Part shown: positions 60,928-64,000 of the stretch, piece by piece
How the letters are laid out: each line of letters begins with the position of its first letter
How positions within the stretch are numbered: position 1 is the first letter of the stretch
DNA from: RUG708 sp050946535
GTDB lineage: Bacteria; Bacillota; Clostridia; Peptostreptococcales; Anaerovoracaceae
Length of the DNA: 64,000 bases
Direction of reading: 5' to 3'
NCBI GenBank assembly: GCA_050946535.1
Contig: JBMNUZ010000003.1
Location: 124,001-188,000 of the forward strand
Made by a program: the position numbers and the translations under genes
The notes under the pieces: model-generated
Seen by the model: only the letters and a program-made list of their open reading frames with translations
Told to the model about the DNA's origin: nothing
Databases searched by the model: none

Positions 60928-61632
60928 ATGAGATTAAATAAATATATTGCACACTGCGGCGTCGTTTCCAGACGCAAGGCGGACGAGCTCATCGCAGCCG
61001 GACGCGTAAAAGTGAACGGTACCGTGGCACCTGTAGGTTGGGACGTGAAGGACAGCGACGTCGTCGAAGTCGAAGGCAGGGTGATAAAGCCGGAGAAAAA
61101 GCTCGTCTACTACATGCTCAACAAGCCGGTGGAATATATCACGTCGGTGAACGACGACAGAGGCAGAAGCACGGTCATAGACCTCATGCCGGATGTAAGG
61201 GAAAGAATCTACCCTGTCGGAAGGCTCGATTACAACACGTCCGGACTTCTTATACTCACGAACGACGGAGAAATGGCGAACAGACTGATGCATCCGTCAG
61301 GCGAGGTGAAAAAGACGTATATAGCAGAGGTCAAGGGAATGTTCCACATCGCCGATGCGGAAAAGCTGAGGCACGGCGTCGACATAGGAGACGAAAGAAA
61401 GACAGCACCTGCTGACGTCGAGATACTGAGCCAGAATGATTCTTCGTCAGTAGTAGAGGTGAAGATCATAGAAGGAAGAAACCGCCAGGTGAGGAGGATG
61501 TTCGACGCCGTCGGGCACCCGGTAATCAAGCTCACGCGCACGGCGTACGGAAATCTGCAGCTCGGGCATCTCAAGACGGGCAGATACAAGAAGCTTTCGC
61601 AGAATGAGATCAACTATCTGAAGTCGCTGTAA
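60928..61632 (+). CDS. rluB: RluB-like rRNA pseudouridine synthase
   Basis: This 234-residue RsuA/RluB family enzyme isomerises uridine in 23S or 16S rRNA. An N-terminal S4 RNA-binding domain (RLNKYIAHCGVVSRRKADELI) precedes the catalytic domain with Asp in PVGRLDYNTSGLLILTNDG and EGRNRQVRRMFDAVGHPV. The frame is open to 60853, but homology begins at ATG 60928. Its final codons start the tandem array downstream. Confidence 0.92.
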   Translation: MRLNKYIAHCGVVSRRKADELIAAGRVKVNGTVAPVGWDVKDSDVVEVEGRVIKPEKKLVYYMLNKPVEYITSVNDDRGRSTVIDLMPDVRERIYPVGRLDYNTSGLLILTNDGEMANRLMHPSGEVKKTYIAEVKGMFHIADAEKLRHGVDIGDERKTAPADVEILSQNDSSSVVEVKIIEGRNRQVRRMFDAVGHPVIKLTRTAYGNLQLGHLKTGRYKKLSQNEINYLKSL

Positions 61633-61882
61633 ACAAGCTTATGGATCAGCTACGAAAAGTAATATAGTACTGAAACCGCTCTGAATCAGCTTCAGTAAGC
61701 AATATCATTCTGAAGTTGCTGTAAACAAGTTTCAAAACCAGCTTTGGTAAGGAATATCGTGCTGAAGCCGTTGTGAACTAGCTTTCAGGAAGTAATATCT
61801 TGTTGAAGCCGCTCTGAATCAGCTCCGGTAAGTAATATCGTGCCGAAGCAGCTTTTAACCAGATCTGGGAAGTTATTTTGTG
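61618..61882 (+). repeat. Six-unit tandem array seeded by the rluB 3' end
   Basis: Six imperfect units of 52, 40, 52, 41, 40 and 40 bp start at 61618, 61670, 61710, 61762, 61803 and 61843. Unit 1 begins with the last rluB codons and stop (CTGAAGTCGCTGTAA); later units keep that start as CTGAAACCGCTCTGA, CTGAAGTTGCTGTAA, CTGAAGCCGTTGTGA and so on, and most units end AGTAATATCGTG or similar. The 52-bp units carry about 12 extra internal bases. This array occupies most of the 446-bp gap before the next gene. Confidence 0.9.
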
Positions 61883-61953
61883 AGGCCGGCGCAGCCGTGT
61901 ACCGTTACAGGAATTCAGGAACATGCAGCGCAGGCTCTTTTTTCGTCTGCATA

Positions 61954-61982
61954 TTGACATAATATGTAAGAAATGATATATT
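61954..61982 (+). promoter_or_regulatory. Promoter of the CpaE-like gene
   Basis: A perfect TTGACA (61954-61959), 17-bp spacer and TATATT (61977-61982), about 95 bases before the start. The leader between is GC-rich (GCGCCGGCCGCGG) and otherwise unremarkable. Confidence 0.78.
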
Positions 61983-62078
61983 TTACATGAAAAAGAAAAG
62001 CGCCGGCCGCGGCATCAAAAAATGGTACATGCCCGCATACCGGCGGAAAGAAGGGATTGAGGTGTATCAGGGGTAAAG

Positions 62079-63404
62079 ATGCTGATAAGAATAATGACTT
62101 CAAGAGCCTCTCAGTACAGAAAGCTGATCGATAAGTACAGCGGATCGGCAGACTTCGTCTGCGATGGTTCGGCCGATTCCGTCTTCGACAGCGGCGAGAG
62201 CGGCAAGCCTGATATTATAATAGTGGATCCAGCCTGTCTGAGCAGCAGCTTTACGGCGGCGGCTATCAGAAAGCGAGCTGCGTCCGAAAAGACAGATGTT
62301 ATAGTAGGAGATCCCGGCCGCCCGAGAAGTCTCGAGCGCGAGCTGGCGGCGGCCGGCCTTACGGCGGTGGAATCTGAAAACACGAGCGGTGATATCGTAC
62401 CAGCGGAAGCAGAAACTGCAGGAATATCCCGCTGCAGAATAGGCATCGCAGGGCTTACGGACGATTCCGGGGCAGAGCTGATCACGATGATGCTCGCGGA
62501 AGAGCTGGCTTCCGAACTGCTCGGTACGGGAGGGCTCGTTACAGTCTACTCGCCGGGCGATCCGTATTTTTACCGCGCGCTTTCGCTCGGCAGCAGATTT
62601 CCGGACGGCGGCTTCAAAGACGTGACGGCGATGTATCGCGAGATGGACGAGGAAATCCGGATCGGGGAAACTCAGTCAGATCCACATGCGGCTGCGGCAG
62701 GAGAACGGGAGGCAGACGAAAATATTGCTCATGAAGAGCAGGAGGACTTTCCCGGAGGAGTTTATTCAGGATTCCAGGGACGAGGTCCGTTCGATGAGCC
62801 GAAAGAGTTTCCCGGACCGGAGGAGTTTTGCAGACCGGAGGAGCTTCGCAGATCGGAAGAGTTTTCCGGATCGAGACCTGCCGCGGATGGTTCAGAACTG
62901 CTTACTATCAACGAGGACGAGGGCATCTGCTGGGCTGTTTCGGACGGCTCACCAGCAGCCGACTGCGCTGTTTCCGAGGCCAGAGCGTCTTTTGCAGACA
63001 GGCTCGAAGGAGTTTTCGTACTGAGAAAATACACGTGCAGAGAACTTGCGGAGGAGCAGAGCTTCATACACAAGTACCTCGACGCGGTTATCGCAGTCGC
63101 GGACCCGCTGCCGAGCAAGATGGCGAGATCGGCGGAGAGCCTCAGGATTATTAAAGAATGCGGCGTGCCGGTTATATACGCGGTCAACAGAATGAACAGC
63201 GGCGTCGACGGTTCGGAAATACTGAGGTTCCTCGGCACATACGACGCCGTGTTTCTGCCGCCTGCCGATCCAGAACTCGTCTACAGATACGAATATCTCG
63301 GAGTCAATCCCTACAGAAATGAAAAAATCCGCAGGCAGCTCATGGAGCCGCTGTGCGGATTGTCGGACAGAATCAGAAGCGTGTGTCAGATCAGTGGCAT
63401 CTGA
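62079..63404 (+). CDS. CpaE/ParA-like protein with degenerate P-loop, function unknown
   Basis: This 441-residue protein suggests a two-part layout. Residues 1-100 look like a degenerate receiver-type domain (PDIIIVDPACLSS). From about 115 a ParA/MinD-like fold is hinted at by CRIGIAGLTDDSGAELITMM, where the expected Walker Lys and Thr/Ser are missing, and by later segments YLDAVIAVADPLPSKMARS and GVPVIYAVNRMNSG. A low-complexity insert (about 200-265) interrupts it, including four 6-residue repeats (PKEFPG, PEEFCR, PEELRR, SEEFSG) coded by 18-bp units. CAGGGGTAAAG precedes ATG 62079. The domain assignment is tentative. Confidence 0.6.
   Translation: MLIRIMTSRASQYRKLIDKYSGSADFVCDGSADSVFDSGESGKPDIIIVDPACLSSSFTAAAIRKRAASEKTDVIVGDPGRPRSLERELAAAGLTAVESENTSGDIVPAEAETAGISRCRIGIAGLTDDSGAELITMMLAEELASELLGTGGLVTVYSPGDPYFYRALSLGSRFPDGGFKDVTAMYREMDEEIRIGETQSDPHAAAAGEREADENIAHEEQEDFPGGVYSGFQGRGPFDEPKEFPGPEEFCRPEELRRSEEFSGSRPAADGSELLTINEDEGICWAVSDGSPAADCAVSEARASFADRLEGVFVLRKYTCRELAEEQSFIHKYLDAVIAVADPLPSKMARSAESLRIIKECGVPVIYAVNRMNSGVDGSEILRFLGTYDAVFLPPADPELVYRYEYLGVNPYRNEKIRRQLMEPLCGLSDRIRSVCQISGI
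62799..62870 (+). repeat. 18-bp in-frame tandem repeat, four copies
   Basis: Units at 62799, 62817, 62835 and 62853 follow CCGGAGGAGTTTTGCAGA with a few changes each and keep the reading frame. Confidence 0.9.
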
Positions 63405-63987
63405 TTACTCCGTTTTCGGTAAATATGTAATCGCATTTGATGTCGTTTTCATCCTGCGGAATGTCTTCGACGATCTGTATTGCCCACGCGAGGGCGGCGA
63501 GAATAGGAAGCTTTCCTTCGCACATGCCGAGAAAGCGGTCGTAGCAGCCCTTTCCGTATCCGACCCTCGATCCGCTCTTGTCGAATGCGACGCCTGGCAT
63601 CAGGATTATATCCGCGTCTTCAGGCGTTATGTGATCCGTCTTTTCAGGGTCAGGCTCTGGAATTCCCATTGACGACGGTGCAAGGTCTTCCAGCGAATCT
63701 ACAAGACACGCCGTGATGCTGAAATCCGGCCCGGTATAAGGTACGGCGAGACGCGCGCCCGAATCGAGCAGCATCTGGTTTACAGACTTCGTAGGAAATT
63801 CGGTTTTATATGACATATATGACATCACGGTAAGCTCATCGAGACTGCGGCCGGTTACTTCCTCGATAAAAGATTTTACCGCTTCGCCTGCGTTTTCGCT
63901 GCAGTCCTCTATCTCGACGGATGAAATTGTGCTGCGTCTGCGGAGCACATCCCGGCGGATCATCGACTTTACTGATTCTACATCCAT
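63391..63987 (-). CDS. 5-formyltetrahydrofolate cyclo-ligase
   Basis: This ATP-dependent enzyme converts 5-formyl-THF to 5,10-methenyl-THF, feeding one-carbon units to pathways such as PurN. The 198 residues begin with a basic helix containing SMIRRDVLRRR and carry the family signature MPGVAFDKSGSRVGYGKGCY. GGAG lies upstream of the ATG at 63987. It is convergent with the CpaE-like gene, and the coding ends overlap by 14 bases. Confidence 0.92.
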   Translation of the reverse strand: MDVESVKSMIRRDVLRRRSTISSVEIEDCSENAGEAVKSFIEEVTGRSLDELTVMSYMSYKTEFPTKSVNQMLLDSGARLAVPYTGPDFSITACLVDSLEDLAPSSMGIPEPDPEKTDHITPEDADIILMPGVAFDKSGSRVGYGKGCYDRFLGMCEGKLPILAALAWAIQIVEDIPQDENDIKCDYIFTENGVIRCH

Positions 63988-64000
63988 TTGGGAAATCTCC

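Noticed and set aside
1..64000. rRNA or tRNA genes
   Set aside because: No tRNA-like or rRNA sequence was recognised in the intergenic gaps when read by eye; a covariance search would be needed to exclude short RNAs.

Overview
The window looks like chromosomal DNA from an anaerobic, low-to-mid GC Gram-positive of the class Clostridia. Supporting signs are the C-terminus of a SCIFF-peptide radical SAM maturase beside secDF, an RNase J, EF-P of the Bacillus/Clostridium type, an yrrL-yrrM-yrrN/O-like block, a hemZ-type radical SAM gene, AGGAGG-type ribosome binding sites and frequent TTG/GTG starts. A Family XIII/Anaerovoracaceae-like lineage is my guess and is not proven by the sequence. No rRNA, tRNA, CRISPR array or prophage was seen.

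Layout. 1-18 kb: scfB (end), secD, secF, rel, a metallo-beta-lactamase fold hydrolase, hemZ, hisS, aspS, nadD, a yqeK-rsfS fusion, leuS, rnj, an Xaa-Pro peptidase and efp (export, stringent response, tRNA charging, NAD, ribosome silencing). 18-23 kb: mltG, a trmR-like tRNA methyltransferase, a trhP-like U32 protein, asp23, nusB and a divergent TsaD paralogue. 23-33 kb: homoserine dehydrogenase, threonine deaminase with RidA, an AI-2E family transporter, an SGNH-like/MBOAT O-acylation pair, an acyl-CoA dehydrogenase and an alanine racemase-like gene. 33-38 kb: an intact IS256-family element with 8-bp target duplications, a Sel1-repeat protein, and a metal resistance operon (ArsR sensor, free HMA chaperone, P1B ATPase) behind a perfect 40-bp palindrome. 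38.7-49 kb: a GT4 glycosyltransferase, then purL-purE-purF-purM-purND. 49-61.6 kb: flavin reductase, PrsW, plsX, rnc, an SMC-like gene, ftsY, der, plsY, gpsA, a GIY-YIG protein and a pseudouridine synthase. The window ends with a CpaE-like protein of unknown role and a convergent 5-formyl-THF cyclo-ligase gene.

The most striking observation is the 1181-residue SMC-like protein in the conserved rnc-smc-ftsY position. It keeps SMC length, coiled coils and hinge, but every ATPase signature I can locate (Walker A, Q-loop, ABC signature, Walker B, D-loop, H-loop) has been replaced while the reading frame is intact. This looks like an SMC pseudoenzyme. A second P-loop-like protein without its lysine lies at 62.1 kb.

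A second theme is repeat growth at gene 3' ends. Several intergenic regions hold degenerate tandem repeats, one of them built from copies of the upstream gene's last codons and stop. Several membrane-linked proteins (SecD, the AI-2E protein, PrsW, PlsY, and also FtsY and SecF) carry unusual low-complexity C-terminal tails, some clearly encoded by tandem repeats.
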